This document shows positions 19,301 to 26,579 of a DNA stretch of 26,644 nt, piece by piece (position 1 is the first letter of the stretch; each line of letters begins with the position of its first letter). The DNA is taken from the NCBI GenBank assembly GCA_026260175.1, contig JAKCWW010006525.1:1-26644 (forward strand), written 5' to 3'. A program made the translations under genes and the position numbers. The stretch is from Reticulitermes lucifugus (lineage: Eukaryota > Arthropoda > Insecta > Blattodea > Rhinotermitidae). The notes beneath the pieces are model-generated. The model ran no database searches and was not told the DNA's origin. It saw only the letters and a list, made by a program, of their open reading frames with translations.

Positions 19301-21420
19301 CTTATCTTTTCTGAATATGAGACAGTGGACAGAGTCCAGAAACAAATAATACTGAGTGTAGTACACTATTGTCACAAACCCTTAGAAGTGAATAAAACCA
19401 ATGTTTTATTGCAAGTACCAAAATCTGGCTTTTATTTGATATTCAGTTTTCTTAGCAAAAAATAGATCATTAAGATCCTTTCAAACACACACCACCAAAA
19501 AAGTTAGTGATTGAAGGAAAAATAATTTCTCAGGACACAGTAGCAGAATCCAGTGTTGCCAGCAGAAGATAGGCTCTTACATGTTTCATCGAGTTAAAAT
19601 GAATAAAATACGTATATGTAGCTTGAATACACTTCTATTTCACCTCTCACACCCTGCTTTTTACCATCTATATTTATTCACATTTCTAGTAACAGCAAGT
19701 CTAATTTTACCTGTTACACTCTAACTGTTGTGGGGGCACGTGGTGGCGCAGTTGGTTGAGGCACTGCGCTACAAGCCGGAAGGCCGCGGGTTCGATTTCC
19801 GATGGAGTCATTCGAATTTTCATTGGTTTAATCATTCGGGCCGTACTGTGGCCCTGGGGTCGACTCCGCCTCTAACAGAAGTGAGTACTGGTAGCCCTCG
19901 ATTTGCACTGGTCCAATTTGCACTGATTCAGAATAATGCTGATTTTGAAACCAGGAGGTCAAAAAGTGAAAAAAATATATTTTACTATTATTTATAACAT
20001 TTTACAATTTTTCTCCTACTGCTTCTTATACTAAATTGCAATTCTTACATCGCTGATTTTGAATAAAAATTATAAATACAGTCATCTCTGCAATTACGTA
20101 TGTTTCGTTAACGCGAATTTGCTCTAATGAGATCGATGAATCGGTAAAAGCTGCTTGTAGAATGTAAACTTTTGCATATGTGAGTTTGCTCTTATACGAT
20201 TTCATTCCCAGCGCTTTAACTTATCAAAGGACAAATTTAATCTCTGCGGAGGTCCCGGGGTTATTTTTATTATGTGATTTTCTATAGGTCGGCATCTTAC
20301 ATGAATGCAACTATCGCGTAATAGCAGAGATGACTGTACACATCAATCACACGAAAGAATTACAGTCAATCACGAGGACCAACGAACGTTATTTCAGAGC
20401 TTTAAATGCAATGCCATTATATTACTCGTCAATGTTTGGGTGCCAGGAACGCATGTCATTGACTTCCCATTGATTTACATTATAAAATCATTTAAATTTA
20501 TGCCAATTCCGATGGTTCATCCAGGAACGCATCCCCGGCATAAATCGAGGGCTACCTGTACCAGGAACATTTCCTGAGGAGTAAAGGCGGCCGGTGCGTA
20601 TGGCTGACAACCTTACCATCTTCATGTGCCGACTATCTTGAAATCTGGGAGCCTCAACCTCCTGGAACCCTAGGGGCCTGTATAGGGATAGCTTTAAACC
20701 CCCCCCCTTTTTGTTACACTCTTAAGTATGGTGAGATTTGTGTTAGATTTGGTACTAATTTGTAGACCTATGTATGTCATTCATTCATTCATTCAGGAAG
20801 GCGACTCAGACAGTGATGAAGAACAGAAACTACTGGAGTTGGAGGAAGTACTTCGTCGCCACGATCCAGAATTTGAAGGTTCTGGTTCATCAGCAACTGC
20901 CAGCAGTACCAGTAGTGGTACCACAGCTGAAACTCACCAGCTTCATGTAGGTATAGAGCGTATCCGTACCCCGGAACTTCTCCTCCAGCCATCCATGATT
21001 GGTTCAGGAGAGGCAGGACTGGCAGAGACCATAGAGTTTGTTTTGCGTGGCTATCCACCTGATGTTCAGAATGCACTTGTGAGCAACGTCTTCTTGACTG
21101 GTGGTTGTGCAGCATTCCCTGGTTTGCCAGAGAGACTCTGTCGGGAACTGCAGGAGATGCGCCCATTCAAATCCACATTCAATGTCACCATTGCTGCCAA
21201 TCCAACACTTGATGCTTGGTATGGTGCCCGTGTTTTCTCCTCTTCTCCTTATCTCAGCCAGTATCTTGTCACTAGATCAGAGTATGAGGAGAAGGGTGGT
21301 GAATATCTAAAGGAACACAATGCTTCTAACAAGTACTATCCCTCACCAACACCTCTTCCTCAAGCAGAGACCATTCCATTGCCTGTAGGTGGAGAAGAAA
21401 TTGAAATAGATGTGTTCTAA
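10262..21420 (+). CDS. Arp5: Actin-related protein 5 (Arp5/ACTR5), complete, ten exons
   Basis: A nuclear actin-related protein and subunit of the INO80 chromatin remodeller, where it grips nucleosomes with Ies6. Exons: 10262-10364, 10447-10544, 12769-12985, 14123-14406, 15331-15549, 16349-16426, 16505-16636, 16723-16811, 18312-18492 and 20797-21420. They sum to 2,025 nt, 674 residues plus TAA, with all phases joining and all introns GT-AG. Actin-fold landmarks are [15 protein letters not shown] (phosphate-1 region, about residue 31), [12 protein letters not shown] (about 124), [12 protein letters not shown] (about 141), [15 protein letters not shown] (phosphate-2), NVFLTGG and [11 protein letters not shown]. 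Arp5-specific parts are the long charged insertion encoded by exons 5-9 and the C-terminal [17 protein letters not shown] block. It is somewhat longer than human ACTR5 (607). The ATG is in an ACAACAATGG context. Intron 9 contains a nested transposon cluster but its splice sites are intact. Confidence 0.96.
10447..10544 (+). CDS. Arp5: Arp5 exon 2
   Basis: It completes the glycine codon, then encodes [14 protein letters not shown] to KERGKK. The acceptor is ttcattag and the donor gtaatg. It restores phase 0 (103+98 = 201 nt). The most obvious plus-strand frame over this region starts from an internal ATG in another frame and should be ignored. Confidence 0.9.
10783..10925 (+). repeat. Left inverted terminal repeat of the Penelope-like element
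   Basis: It is homologous, at roughly three quarters identity by eye, to the reverse complement of 12225-12370. Shared strings include GAAGATT, AAGTCTT, TGTCA.TGGGC.AGTAGT and TAGTGCCTTCATCTT. Read on the minus strand it contains CTGAAGATGAAGGC, a decayed relative of the hammerhead-like CTGANGAT box. Confidence 0.7.
11645..11709 (-). pseudogene. GIY-YIG endonuclease remnant of the Penelope-like element
   Basis: The frame reads [18 protein letters not shown] and then hits a stop shortly after. The VYSI...VYIG pair is the GIY-YIG core motif and CxC is the Penelope-specific variant between them. Later blocks are in shifted frames, so no protein can be made. Confidence 0.8.
12225..12370 (-). repeat. 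Right inverted terminal repeat of the Penelope-like element
   Basis: The partner of 10783-10925 in inverse orientation. Between the two lie the RT and GIY-YIG remnants. On the plus strand the hammerhead-like box reads CTTAAGATGAAGGC, further decayed. Confidence 0.7.
12512..12600 (+). mobile_element. Probable partial Tigger/pogo-like MITE
   Basis: After TA (12510-12511) the sequence starts CAGCAAAATTCTGTTAATC and continues with GACCAGACAGGTGCCG, AATTATCA and ATTCCGG. CAGCA-AAT-C-GTTAATC ends and CCGAATTATC interiors are usual in pogo-type MITEs. I cannot find a matching right end, so it is truncated or decayed. Confidence 0.4.
12769..12985 (+). CDS. Arp5: Arp5 exon 3
   Basis: It encodes [34 protein letters not shown] and [20 protein letters not shown] plus one base. 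HPIVMTEA is the Arp5 version of the actin HPVLLTEA block. The acceptor is tgtgtgcag and the donor gtaagt. Confidence 0.95.
12986..14122. other. Arp5 intron 3 (1,137 bp)
   Basis: Plain AT-rich intron. I see no mobile element, RNA gene or conserved frame in it. Confidence 0.6.
14123..14406 (+). CDS. Arp5: Arp5 exon 4
   Basis: It begins with two bases completing Leu, then [17 protein letters not shown], the phosphate-2 segment [15 protein letters not shown], then [14 protein letters not shown] and [19 protein letters not shown]. The acceptor is catattacag and the donor gtatgt. This is the best conserved exon of the gene. Confidence 0.96.
14407..15330. other. Arp5 intron 4 (924 bp)
   Basis: Plain intron. 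Frames at 14725-15004 on both strands are chance. No repeat was recognised. Confidence 0.6.
15331..15549 (+). CDS. Arp5: Arp5 exon 5
   Basis: It encodes 73 residues in phase 0: [20 protein letters not shown], then the QLPY segment, then a strongly charged helix ([23 protein letters not shown]). It starts the Arp5-specific insertion. The acceptor is ctttttag and the donor gtaaga. Confidence 0.95.
15550..16348. other. Arp5 intron 5 (799 bp)
   Basis: The intron holds one SINE insertion (15924-16142) with its target duplications. The remainder is unstructured AT-rich sequence. Confidence 0.65.
15924..16142 (-). mobile_element. tRNA-derived SINE, 219 bp, with 19 bp target-site duplication
   Basis: Read on the minus strand it begins CACGACAGCTCAGTTGGTAC, a tRNA-like A-box region, and about 45 nt later has a B-box-like GTGGTCTGATTTCC (16076-16093 region). 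It is flanked by 15905-15923 and 16143-16161, direct repeats of GCTCCAT(G/A)CATTATTAACA differing at one position. No A-rich tail is visible at the 3' side. The near-perfect duplication indicates a fairly recent insertion. Confidence 0.75.
16349..16426 (+). CDS. Arp5: Arp5 exon 6
   Basis: A 26-codon exon, [20 protein letters not shown] and so on, acidic and helical. The acceptor is preceded by a weak tract (tacataaaag) but the frame and flanking exons support it. The donor is gtaaga. Confidence 0.9.
16505..16636 (+). CDS. Arp5: Arp5 exon 7
   Basis: It encodes 44 residues from [13 protein letters not shown] to AEDTVTE, with a coiled-coil-like stretch ([19 protein letters not shown]). It parallels the human ELNMDSPEELQSYIQKL segment. 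Introns on both sides are under 90 bp. Confidence 0.93.
16723..16811 (+). CDS. Arp5: Arp5 exon 8
   Basis: It encodes [16 protein letters not shown] and [11 protein letters not shown] plus two bases of an arginine codon. The acceptor is tttcttacag and the donor gtgaga. The 1.5 kb intron that follows carries a SINE and the palindrome. Confidence 0.9.
16897..16927. repeat. (CAT)n microsatellite
   Basis: About ten CAT units in intron 8 of Arp5. They give a poly-His frame on the plus strand, which is not coding. Confidence 0.9.
17179..17465 (+). mobile_element. tRNA-derived SINE
   Basis: The head GGGATAGTGTAGTCGGGATAG followed by CAACTTGCTACAGGCTGG, CCCAGGGATCAAATTC and TGGTGGGGGC has the A-box and B-box spacing of a tRNA. 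The body contains CCATCCAGACAGGCC, CCACCCAGCCTCCTG and a Pro/Gly-coding-looking section. This family is common in arthropod genomes; its antisense translation (GFDP-like, QPVAS) often appears as spurious protein predictions. The 3' end runs to a short T run beside the palindrome. I did not find target duplications. Confidence 0.7.
17466..17502 (-). ncRNA. Hammerhead-ribozyme-like fold, left arm (partial)
   Basis: On the minus strand are CCTCC (17502-17498), an intact CTGACGA (17497-17491), the extra T, stem II AGCC/GGCT with a 7 nt loop, and GAAAC. The downstream stem I partner is replaced by an A run, so the closing stem is lost. Confidence 0.42.
17467..17611. repeat. Snapback inverted repeat, two 70 nt arms around a 5 nt loop
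   Basis: Arms 17467-17536 and 17542-17611 are inverted copies matching at 61 of 70 positions. They are identical over the inner 23 nt next to the TTAAC loop. Each arm carries a hammerhead-like core pointing outward. The region directly follows the SINE. It resembles a head-to-head pair of element ends and could form a long hairpin in Arp5 pre-mRNA. Confidence 0.85.
17576..17618 (+). ncRNA. Hammerhead-ribozyme-like fold, right arm
   Basis: Stem I CCTCC (17576-17580) pairs with GGAGG (17614-17618). CTGATAA stands at the CTGANGA site. Stem II is GGCC/GGCC with a 7 nt loop after the same extra T, followed by GAAA, CATGT and an unpaired A. The G-to-A change in CTGATAA should abolish catalysis, so this is a decayed copy that kept the fold. 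Confidence 0.5.
18312..18492 (+). CDS. Arp5: Arp5 exon 9
   Basis: It completes Arg and encodes [21 protein letters not shown], then [17 protein letters not shown], then [16 protein letters not shown]. This very basic helix and the DEDWDVYK box are typical of Arp5. The acceptor (aatttttaag) has a short pyrimidine tract. The donor is gtacta. Confidence 0.92.
19116..19149 (-). ncRNA. Decayed hammerhead-like motif
   Basis: The minus strand shows CTGAGGA (19149-19143), the extra T, then GGAAC pairing with GTTTC across an 8 nt loop. The expected GAAAC is replaced by TGATAT before GTG. It is weaker than the other copies. Confidence 0.3.
19712..19722 (+). repeat. SINE target-site duplication, left
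   Basis: TGTTACACTCT is repeated exactly at 20712-20722, 1,000 bp away, bracketing the nested SINE. Confidence 0.85.
19888..20558. mobile_element. Tigger/pogo-like MITE inserted in the SINE (interrupted itself)
   Basis: The left end is CTGGTAGCCCTCGATTT; the right end read inward is CAGGTAGCCCTCGATTT, one mismatch in 17. TA flanks both ends (19886-19887 and 20559-20560). Removing it restores the SINE as GAGTA then CCAGGAAC. CAGG-CCTCG ends with a TA target fit Tigger/pogo. It is about 411 bp without the inner element and has no coding potential. Confidence 0.83.
20079..20336. mobile_element. Inner MITE, 258 bp, nested in the previous one
   Basis: The left end is CAGTCATCTCTGCAATTACG and the right end read inward is CAGTCATCTCTGCTATTACG, 19 of 20 identical. 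TA flanks lie at 20077-20078 and 20337-20338. It is the youngest layer of the nest by position. The ends differ from those of the outer MITE, so it is a separate family of the same TA-targeting type. Confidence 0.85.
20712..20722 (+). repeat. SINE target-site duplication, right
   Basis: Exact copy of 19712-19722, directly after the T run that ends the SINE. Confidence 0.85.
20797..21420 (+). CDS. Arp5: Arp5 exon 10 (last), with stop
   Basis: 207 codons plus TAA. It opens with an acidic stretch ([17 protein letters not shown]) and a Ser/Thr/Gly-rich linker, then returns to the actin fold: [52 protein letters not shown], and finally [12 protein letters not shown]. The acceptor tract is a short ATTC repeat. 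Frames upstream of 20797 in the same phase are intronic. Confidence 0.97.
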   Translation, partial: EGDSDSDEEQKLLELEEVLRRHDPEFEGSGSSATASSTSSGTTAETHQLHVGIERIRTPELLLQPSMIGSGEAGLAETIEFVLRGYPPDVQNALVSNVFLTGGCAAFPGLPERLCRELQEMRPFKSTFNVTIAANPTLDAWYGARVFSSSPYLSQYLVTRSEYEEKGGEYLKEHNASNKYYPSPTPLPQAETIPLPVGGEEIEIDVF

Positions 21421-23744
21421 GTACTTATGTACTGACCACAAAAGTAACTTGTAAAGATGACATTTATAATTTAAAGTGAACATTTCAAATAAACAGTATT
21501 ACTGAATTCATGGAGTTTAACTAAACCTTACTGTAGTTTATAAACAACTTAAAGCTGTCCATATCAGTGGAGAATTTCAGTAGCTTAGGGCAGTTATGTT
21601 ATTCATGATATTATTTTCATTGACACGTGTATAATATAAATAAATTTCATGTCTCAAACTGTAAAGTTATGAATATTTTTCATTGTTTAAGGTCTAAGTG
21701 AGTTTTTTTGGTAATGCTTTGGTCTTGATTTATAAATCAAAATTTGAGGTGTATCTGTCTAAACTCACATTCTTTCCATGACTTTTTGTTTACAGAAATA
21801 TTGTAAGAATTATCCCATTACTGGTAATTGGTTTACTGAAACATTTATCTGAACTGCTTTATCTTAGATATCATGTCATCTTCATTTATCTTAACACTTG
21901 CATTCCCTCCTTATCTACTGTCTATACTTTTATTCAGATTCTAAGATATGTTTATAATATTTATGCATCTCTCACATATTCGCATTCTTGCGTCAGACTT
22001 GCTCTATATTTGGGATAGTCCAATAAAAAATTAGTCCTGATTTCATCTTTATAAGGGTTTTAATGGGGGTGGGGAAGAGCAGCACCATCCTTAAGATATA
22101 AAAACTTAACAAGAATAGAGAGATGTAACCCATTTTGGAGTAAACATGTTTCCCAAATGTGGTGTTTGCAATTTTAAACACCTTATTGTCACTGGTGTTC
22201 ATTTATTGCTAATGCAAACTTGTAGTGGGCTACCAAATTTTATTTTTTCCTGTGATGTCCTGCAGACTTAAATATTATATAGGATATCTCTCTGGAATCT
22301 CTCAGGTCAGAGTAGATTTGTAATAAGCAAATCTTTTGGAAGAATAATTTTCTGCGTGGAGTTGTAAAAATATTAAAAACTTGGTAAGTTTCACATCTTT
22401 CACCATGTGCTGCATTCTTGTGGCAAGATGTAATGCTACATGGAAGTCAGTTGTTGATAAAGCTTATTGCGAATGGAGGGAATGTTTCTTCCTTGTACTT
22501 TCCAGATCAAGGTGCAGTAATAATGAATAAATATGTATTTTATGTTATACTGGTTTTTTAGGTGAATGGGCAAAACATTTAACATTATTTTACTCTGAAG
22601 ACAGAGGTAGCAGGTTCCTCTGAAATGCTGTAATCTCCACCAGATCATATGATGTAAATTCCAGAAGGTCACAGTCTTAATTCTGAGATCACCTCCTTTT
22701 ACCCACCTTGTGCTGCATTCATGACAGAAGTAACATCTGAAGTTTTTAACAAGAGTGCCATCTGTTGATGGCTATCAAAAATTGTGTAATATATTATTTA
22801 CCTTGTACAGAGTCAAAAGTTACTTTTACTTGTGTTTTAAATATTCCCCATATAAAAAATGTCTGAAATAAAGGCTGTAGATCTTAATGAGAACTACTTT
22901 ATGCTAAGCACAAAAATTGTATAACATGAACCATTTCTGAATGAAAATTTCATTTAATTTTAATAAATAGTGGGCTGTAAAGACTAGTAAAAGCCAAAAA
23001 AGAAATTGTCCAACAACTTTTGGTATAGATGCCAGGGCCAAATTTCGTTAGAATCTGATCATTAGTTTTAGTGATGAAACATACATAAGAACACTAGACT
23101 AACTTTTATGCATTCATTTTATGTGTTTTGTGGAAACAATACATAAAATATGAACCAACTTGTAACATAATAATCCTTTGCACGTTCACAGACAGATTGA
23201 CTGCACTGCCTATTCACAACTCCTTAAATGTATCACAAAATTTAAATTAATTGAAACTGAACAAGGTACATCTTGACTTATTGCTTAGTAGCTGCATTTC
23301 CTCTCCTTTAGATGTAATGTTTATACCATCAGCACTGAGTCTTATTGGACTTGGAAGTGGCATTTCCTCCACTGTAGACATGAAGATTCCAATGTCACAT
23401 CTCAGTCACCTGAGACATATTTGTTAAAATGGGCTTGCCCATATGAAGGTGACACTGAATAATTTCCAGGTTCAAGGGCAAAAAGACATTGTAAAGACTC
23501 TTCCTATCCTACTTCTTTACACTTCACAGAATACTTGCAGATAGAAAAATAAATTCTTTTGTATACAAAGTATGATAGAGTAGGCAGGTGTGACCACAGA
23601 GAAGCCATAGCTGCAACTACTGTATATACTATTTTTGATATTACAAATTCAGGAAAGTACCAAAGATTGCAATTTGTAATTTTAAGATAAATAAATAAAA
23701 TATTAACAAGTTAACAAATATCCTTCAGACACTTTTTTTCACAG
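21421..23744. other. Intergenic region between the convergent Arp5 and ferroportin genes
   Basis: It begins with the Arp5 3' UTR and must include the ferroportin 3' UTR at its right end. I recognise no exon, RNA gene or transposon. Frames on the minus strand (22202-21993, 22672-22436) show no domain. Confidence 0.55.
21488..21493 (+). terminator. Likely Arp5 polyadenylation signal
   Basis: AATAAA lies 68 nt after the stop codon. Another AATAAA occurs near 21638. Either could set the 3' end; the first is closest and gives a short 3' UTR. Confidence 0.55.
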
Positions 23745-23868
23745 TCAGCTATCTGGTAGTGGAACAGAAGGTACTTGCGTTATTTCCTCTTGTGTTGGTT
23801 CCTTAGACGAATTTTCAGTGCCAGTGTTTGAATTACTGGAGCAGAAGTACATCATATAGGAACATAAT
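23745..23868 (-). CDS. SLC40A1: Ferroportin last coding exon
   Basis: One base completes Gly, then LCSYMMYFCSSN and a polar tail ending VPLPDS, with TGA at 23747-23745. The acceptor is ttccttgcag. It covers the end of the last membrane helix and the cytosolic tail. Confidence 0.87.
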
Positions 23869-26024
23869 CTGCAAGGAATGATTAAGATGTAAAGGAAGTT
23901 ATAACTACATCTAATACCTGGTCAAAATGAGAAAATGTATCATTCAGCCCAAAATAAAGTTACAAGCAGATTGTGATAGAGTTTTGAGGAAAGGTTACAC
24001 AGCAGCAGCTCCCCATCTTCTGGCATTAGAAAATACTTGCAGATTCTTGAGCCTAAACTAAACAACACACAGCAGTTTTATGCAATACATGATAGAAAAT
24101 GATCACTTTTTATGCTCAGAATTACTGACATGATTGCTGCAGCTTTTTGTGTCATGTATTCAACAAATATTGCAGATGTGTTTGTAGTTCTAATAGAAAG
24201 GTAGGTTTTAGGTTCGTGTTATATTGCAGTCTGCCTTATAACATGTATCTGAAAAAATCTGAGAATACAGTTTTGGAATCTCTTCTGCAGAGTAATTTTG
24301 TCTGCTGAAATTTATTTATCTACTTACCCAAGAAAAACAGAGCTGAACGACAGAATGATGAGAAGACCGAACTGTTGTGGGTATGGAAAGATTATTACAA
24401 GAAGAGACTTCAGCATATCCATACCCATATTTAGAGAACTCTGAACTCCATTTACTGTTCCACGTTTATGTTCCACAATCTGCTCTTGCATAATCTGCGT
24501 GACTGTGAGATCAAAAAGCCACAAACCTGAAAGCGAACAGGTTTTTATAACTGGCAGTTATATCCACTGTAACGGTCAAGTTGTTACTGTCAGTACATTT
24601 TTACTGTATGACAAATGAATCTTAATTTCCTTGATTCAATAATGCTAGCCACAGTTAGTAAAGCATGAAAAGTTATATAACTTTTGCCAAATTCCAGCAG
24701 ACACCTTAACTTTCTGTCTTTACTCAAAATAAAACATTAAATTTTAACCATTCCAACATTAGATTGTGTTAATTATAGCAGATCTTTCATTGTGATGGAC
24801 TATAATATGGCATACTGGGACATTTTTACATAAAACTCATTTTAAAAATCTGTTACTAAAATTGTAGAATTACAGAAGTTGAAATATGGACAAACTTTTC
24901 ACTTTAATTTAAATTTATTTATCTTTTTACAAATGGCTTAAACATATTGTTGTTCTACCCTCCTTTCTTATCATGTGTTCATGCCCTCCCTTGTCCCACC
25001 AGCAGATTTAGTTCTCACCATATCTGGAACCAATTATGCCTCCAAAAAGGGCTGCAGCTGAAACAATATTGTTATTTGTTTCCTGGTCACTGGGACTGCT
25101 TACAGGTGATGATGCATTTTGAGCACTTGGATGCCAGGTTACTTGTAAAGTTGACACATCAAATGGAGATCCTGGTAGCCAGATGGAAACAATACATGGG
25201 ACCAGTGCAGTTACCTATAATGTATTGTGATGAAAAATTTTGAATATTTCACCAGTAACAAATGCTATGTAAGCCACAGAAGAAATCAAAGAACTCGCTT
25301 ATATAATGGGGTCTGATAGGACCCACAAAAGGTTTTAAAATATCAGCTTCATGGAATAAGCGACTGGATAAAATGTTTTGTACACAGTAACCATCCAAAT
25401 GCTACACTTATAAATCTATAATTCAGCCTGACATATTCAAGGGCACAGATTACATAAGTACATAAAAAAATAGTTATGGTTTTAAAAATGTCATGCATAA
25501 AACCACTGTATACATAGGTATGTTTGAACCATATATGAATTTTATGAGTTACCTTAAAATTGCATGCTTTCAGGCTTCCACCACGGTGTGAATGAGGTCT
25601 TCGGTCTTCTGGGATGTTACGCAGCATAACATCCCTGAAGAGCGAAGACCTACTTTAAAATCCATGACGGATGGTTTTAAAATATACACTATTTATGAAA
25701 TGTTTTACAAAAACAAATTATAATAGAACAGTATGATTCAAGATCTGAATAAGACTGAGTAATAGTCCCTAAAAGATTAATAATTGTAGTTGTTATGATA
25801 TACAGCCCAAGTAAGCCTACTAGGAATGATGCTGATGCAACTGTTCAATTATTCAACAAACAAATTCTTTCTTACTTGAAGTCCCAATCCCAGCACTCCA
25901 ACGGCGTTCAATCCTATGAGTCTTCTTAAACATGCAAATGACAGAATTCCAGTTATCCCCAATATTGCTGCTAGTCCTTGAGCAGCTCCTATTAGTAATG
26001 GTGTGATTTGTGTGTTTCCATAAG
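23745..26024 (-). CDS. SLC40A1: Ferroportin (SLC40A1-type iron exporter), 3' four exons, partial
   Basis: Ferroportin is a plasma-membrane exporter of ferrous iron with twelve transmembrane helices. The exons join as 26024-25876, 25214-25019, 24526-24328 and 23868-23745 with matching phases and GT-AG introns. Diagnostic blocks are IVSIWLPGSPFD, IVSAAALFGGIIGSRYG, LWLFDLTVTQIMQEQIVEHK, RGTVNGVQSSLNMGMDML, QQFGLLIILSFSSVFLG and YMMYF. About 222 residues are visible, covering the second half of the C-lobe including a large extracellular loop (STLQVTWHPSAQNASS and following), which has an NAS N-glycosylation sequon. Vertebrate ferroportin is about 570 residues, so over half lies off the right edge, including the segment equivalent to the hepcidin-contacting cysteine. 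The tail after the last helix is Ser/Thr/Glu-rich and ends LPDS. Confidence 0.93.
24328..24526 (-). CDS. SLC40A1: Ferroportin exon with the LTVTQ and NGVQ blocks
   Basis: 199 nt encoding (G)LWLFDLTVTQ through RGTVNGVQ to SSVFLG plus two bases. The acceptor is gctttcag and the donor gtaagt. This is the most conserved ferroportin segment in the window. The first in-frame codon is TTG (Leu), not a start. Confidence 0.94.
24527..25018. other. Ferroportin intron (492 bp)
   Basis: AT-rich intron with no recognisable element. A further 459 bp intron (23869-24327) is likewise empty. Confidence 0.6.
25019..25214 (-). CDS. SLC40A1: Ferroportin exon with the large extracellular loop
   Basis: 196 nt encoding VTALVPCIVSIWLPGSPFD, the polar loop with AQNASSP, then NNNIVSAAALFGGIIGSRY plus one base. 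The acceptor is acattatag and the donor gtgaga. No ATG opens this frame here, so it is easy to miss. Confidence 0.9.
25215..25875. other. Ferroportin intron (661 bp) with a hairpin repeat
   Basis: It contains the perfect-looking hairpin at 25595-25651 and otherwise AT-rich sequence. The minus frame at 25627-25349 crosses the hairpin and is not a gene. Confidence 0.6.
25595..25651. repeat. Hairpin, 25 bp arms with a 7 nt loop
   Basis: Arms 25595-25619 and 25627-25651 pair at 23 of 25 positions (AGGTCTTCG-TCTTC-GGGATGTTA). Translated on the minus strand it gives an IPEDRRPH-like peptide that I associate with repeats common in insect genomes. It may be an element end. Confidence 0.75.
25876..26024 (-). 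CDS. SLC40A1: Ferroportin exon encoding the start of the C-lobe segment (first in the window)
   Basis: 149 nt encoding YGNTQITPLLIGAAQG, ILGITGILSFACLRRLIGL and GVLGLGLQ. The acceptor is ttgttttcag and the donor gtaaga. It aligns with the YTQG..G..L..MG segment of animal ferroportins. The ATG further upstream in this frame is intronic. Confidence 0.88.
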
Positions 26025-26311
26025 CTGAAAACAATAATTTACCTGACAGAATTTGTAGACTGACTTACAGTTTGGAGATTATGTTATAATCAGCATTGTG
26101 TCTTTACCCTAAATGCTGCTTTATGATGTATAATAGGAGGAGTCAGTTCAGGACCATCTATATTAACAGGTGAGGCCAATGCTGTTAAGTATGTAAAAAC
26201 ACAGAATACTGCAAGCACATTTAAGGAAATCTAACTGGCTTCTTACTTGTCATGTTTATTTTTTATTGTCCATTCTTGTATTCATTCTCAGTTTGTATCA
26301 TTATTGCTATG

Positions 26312-26560
26312 CACTGAGAAGGCTGGCTCAACTAGTAATATGTCTGATTGTATTTAAGAAGTGCCCAGTTCAAATATCAGCTAGGTCACAAAATATCCAG
26401 GCTGAGCTGGGTTTCTTCTGTCCCACCAGGTAGAGGTCAGGATAGTACCATAAATTAGCCCATGACCACTTCCTTCCACATCCTTTCCAGTTCATAATTC
26501 ACAGTCACCTAAACATTTGACCCTCTACAGTTTAAGTTGCTGATGATGCCATTAAATAAA
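26312..26560 (+). mobile_element. Degraded tRNA-derived SINE
   Basis: GGCTGGCTCAACTAGTAATATG resembles an A-box region and CCCAGTTCAAATATC a B-box region. The body holds CAGGCTGAGCTGGGTTTC, CCCACCAGGTAGAGG and CCACTTCCTTCCACATCC. Its 3' half matches 8432-8531. Confidence 0.6.
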
Positions 26561-26579
26561 CCACAAGTACATTAAATTA

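Larger units (their letters stand above)
19723..20711 (+). mobile_element. tRNA-derived SINE interrupted by nested MITEs
   Basis: The head has TGGCGCAGTTGGTTGAGGC (A box) and CGCGGGTTCGATTTCC (B box), as in a tRNA. The body continues to about 19887 and resumes at 20559 with CCAGGAACATTTCC, GTAAAGGCGGCCGG and a C/T-rich tail ending in a C run and T run. Identical 11 bp repeats TGTTACACTCT at 19712-19722 and 20712-20722 flank it. Without the insert it is about 316 bp. A second copy of the same head starts at about 26580. Confidence 0.85.
18493..20796. other. Arp5 intron 9 (2,304 bp)
   Basis: The first 1.2 kb (18493-19711) is mostly plain, with one decayed hammerhead-like motif near 19116-19149. 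The second half is a nest of three transposons bounded by an 11 bp duplication (19712-20722), followed by a tetranucleotide tract forming the acceptor of exon 10. Confidence 0.75.

Noticed and set aside
19728..19997. 89-codon plus-strand frame and a possible tRNA gene at its start
   Set aside because: The A and B boxes belong to a SINE head. The sequence lacks a proper acceptor stem, and the frame runs into a MITE.
20789..21166. 125-codon minus-strand frame opposite Arp5 exon 10
   Set aside because: It is the antisense shadow of a well conserved coding exon.
24947..25243. 98-codon plus-strand frame
   Set aside because: It is the antisense of the ferroportin extracellular-loop exon (25019-25214 minus).
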